From an uncultured Prevotellaceae bacterium (GTDB taxonomy: Bacteria; Bacteroidota; Bacteroidia; Bacteroidales; Muribaculaceae), in contig CAMYCE010000025.1 in assembly GCA_947254205.1 (NCBI GenBank), positions 1 through 24,343 on the forward strand: a DNA stretch of 24,343 nt, written 5' to 3'. Both the position numbers and the translations under genes were made by a program. This document shows, piece after piece, positions 23,718 to 24,343 of this stretch. Position 1 is the first letter of the stretch. Every line of letters starts with the position of its first letter. The notes below the pieces were generated by a model. That model did not search any database. It saw nothing but the letters and a program-made list of their open reading frames with translations, and was not told where the DNA came from.

Positions 23718-23725
23718 CAAAATTA
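23718..23725 (-). promoter_or_regulatory. Putative promoter -7 box of the glycogen operon
   Basis: On the minus strand TAATTTTG matches TAnnTTTG and lies 31 bases upstream of the glycogen synthase ATG. A TTTG at 23738-23741 is too close to serve as an ideal -33 box. Confidence 0.45.
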
Positions 23726-23785
23726 CAAAATAAATAGCAAATACCCTGCAGTTTTCATAGTAAAGCCACACTCAATTTAGGTTAA

Positions 23786-23840
23786 CAAAAATGAAAAGAG
23801 CAGGATATTTCTCTGTGCTTCACAAGAAAATATCCCGCCC
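23786..23840 (-). terminator. Intrinsic terminator of the 61-residue membrane protein gene
   Basis: Read on the minus strand, GGGCGGGATATTT (23840-23828) pairs with AAATATCCTGCTC (23810-23798) at all 13 positions with two G-U pairs, then TTTTCATTTTT follows. On the plus strand the same arms have two mismatches, so the hairpin is built for minus-strand transcription. It lies 135 bases beyond the small gene and 110 bases upstream of the glycogen synthase start. Confidence 0.72.
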
Positions 23841-23975
23841 TTCCATTTTTAGGTGTTTTTCATGCTTCTTGGCTGAACATTAGAAAAAAACGAAATTTAG
23901 ACAAAAAATATATAGAATTAGATTTAACAACCATGTTATAAAAACACACTTCAAGCAATGTAGCACACACCACAT

Positions 23976-24161
23976 TTAGATAAAATGCATGTGCTCTACC
24001 AACTCGTTGCGATTGGGATGCGACTTGCGACAACGCAGGCAAGATGACACCGAATGTGCCAAAAATGGAAATAAAAGTCCCAAAGTAACAATAACGGGAG
24101 TGTACCAGCACGAAGCCATCACAATGATTATTGCCAATAGGCATAGACTTGTTGTGTTCAT
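23976..24161 (-). CDS. Small membrane protein, 61 residues (unknown function)
   Basis: The product starts MNTTSLCLLAIIIVMASCWY. It has one long or two short hydrophobic segments (about 4-17 and 20-36), then SSCLRCRKSHPNRNELVEHM as a basic cytoplasmic or periplasmic tail. The CLRC pair with a nearby His could bind metal, but this is only a pattern. A longer in-frame version from 24209 would add 16 residues, and the MNTTS start looks more natural. Support for it being real is the membrane-protein composition and a strong minus-strand terminator downstream; against it are its small size, lack of a recognised family and no consensus -7 box upstream. It is probably a single-gene transcript. Confidence 0.5.
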   Translation of the reverse strand: MNTTSLCLLAIIIVMASCWYTPVIVTLGLLFPFLAHSVSSCLRCRKSHPNRNELVEHMHFI

Positions 24162-24343
24162 ATCTTTAAAGTTTAAAATTGTTGTAATATTTGTTTTTTG
24201 ATAGTGCAAATTTCGCCCACATATGCGCCATTAAAATTCTCTTTAAATTAAAAATTTGTTAACACTCCTTGACTGTCACAGCCATAGAAATCGTAAGTTC
24301 AATTAAGAAATGCAACTTTTGGCAATAAACAAAAGGAGCGAAA
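24162..24343 (+). other. AT-rich gap ending in a Shine-Dalgarno-like sequence
   Basis: There is no supportable gene here. The plus-strand end reads AAAGGAG at 24332-24338, an unusually good Shine-Dalgarno match for Bacteroidales, followed by CGAAA at the window edge, so a plus-strand gene probably starts just outside. A short frame from the ATG at 24310 cannot be judged because it runs off the end. Confidence 0.35.

Noticed and set aside
23688..23771. 28-residue N-terminal extension of glycogen synthase
   Set aside because: It runs through the -7 box at 23718-23725, and the family motif starts right after the ATG at 23687.
23860..24144. 94-residue minus-strand frame
   Set aside because: It overlaps the better-supported 61-residue frame in another phase and has no recognisable pattern.

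Overview
The window reads as one end of a draft contig from a Bacteroidales (Bacteroidota) genome. The evidence is the gene content (DUF4293 protein, GT3-type glycogen synthase beside a GT35 phosphorylase, a second-type UvrA, an rSAM/lipoprotein pair) and repeated upstream matches to the Bacteroidetes -7 promoter element TAnnTTTG, with weak Shine-Dalgarno signals. Muribaculaceae or Prevotellaceae would fit, but I cannot settle the family from sequence alone. No rRNA, tRNA, CRISPR array, integrase or transposase gene was seen. Bases 1-46 are not genomic: they are an Illumina Nextera adapter with an i5 index left on the contig end, and they cut clpX short.

Layout. Bases 47-3258, minus strand: tig, clpP, clpX (trigger factor chaperone and the Clp protease). 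Bases 3259-3532: gene-free, with an inverted repeat, a terminator-like stem-loop and the tig promoter. Bases 3533-4123, minus: an ECF sigma factor. Bases 4290-5499, minus: a four-gene envelope cassette (YtxH, YtxH, YqjE/holin-3_6-like, small basic YqjK-like protein). Divergent from it is uvrA (5710-8499, plus). Then comes a translationally coupled lipoprotein plus radical SAM/SPASM enzyme (8603-10161), convergent with a DUF4293 membrane protein (10186-10626, minus).

Bases 10798-15062, plus: a large TPR protein and the M3 peptidase Dcp, closed by a clear intrinsic terminator. Bases 15145-19235, plus: a probable five-gene unit of dCMP deaminase, S41 C-terminal processing protease, 5-formyl-THF cyclo-ligase, a degenerate RIC/hemerythrin-like protein and a LuxR-type regulator with a pseudo-receiver domain; the last two overlap by ATGA. 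Bases 19245-19454 hold a ~210-bp imperfect inverted repeat with MITE-like geometry whose right arm contains the stop codon of the next gene. Bases 19442-23687, minus: glycogen synthase then glycogen phosphorylase, an operon for making and degrading storage glucan. A 61-residue membrane protein with its own terminator (23976-24161, minus) follows, and the window ends at a Shine-Dalgarno-like sequence on the plus strand.

The best candidates for little-described biology are the rSAM/lipoprotein pair, the degenerate RIC plus pseudo-receiver LuxR pair, the YtxH/YqjE-like cassette and the inverted-repeat element between luxR and glgP.
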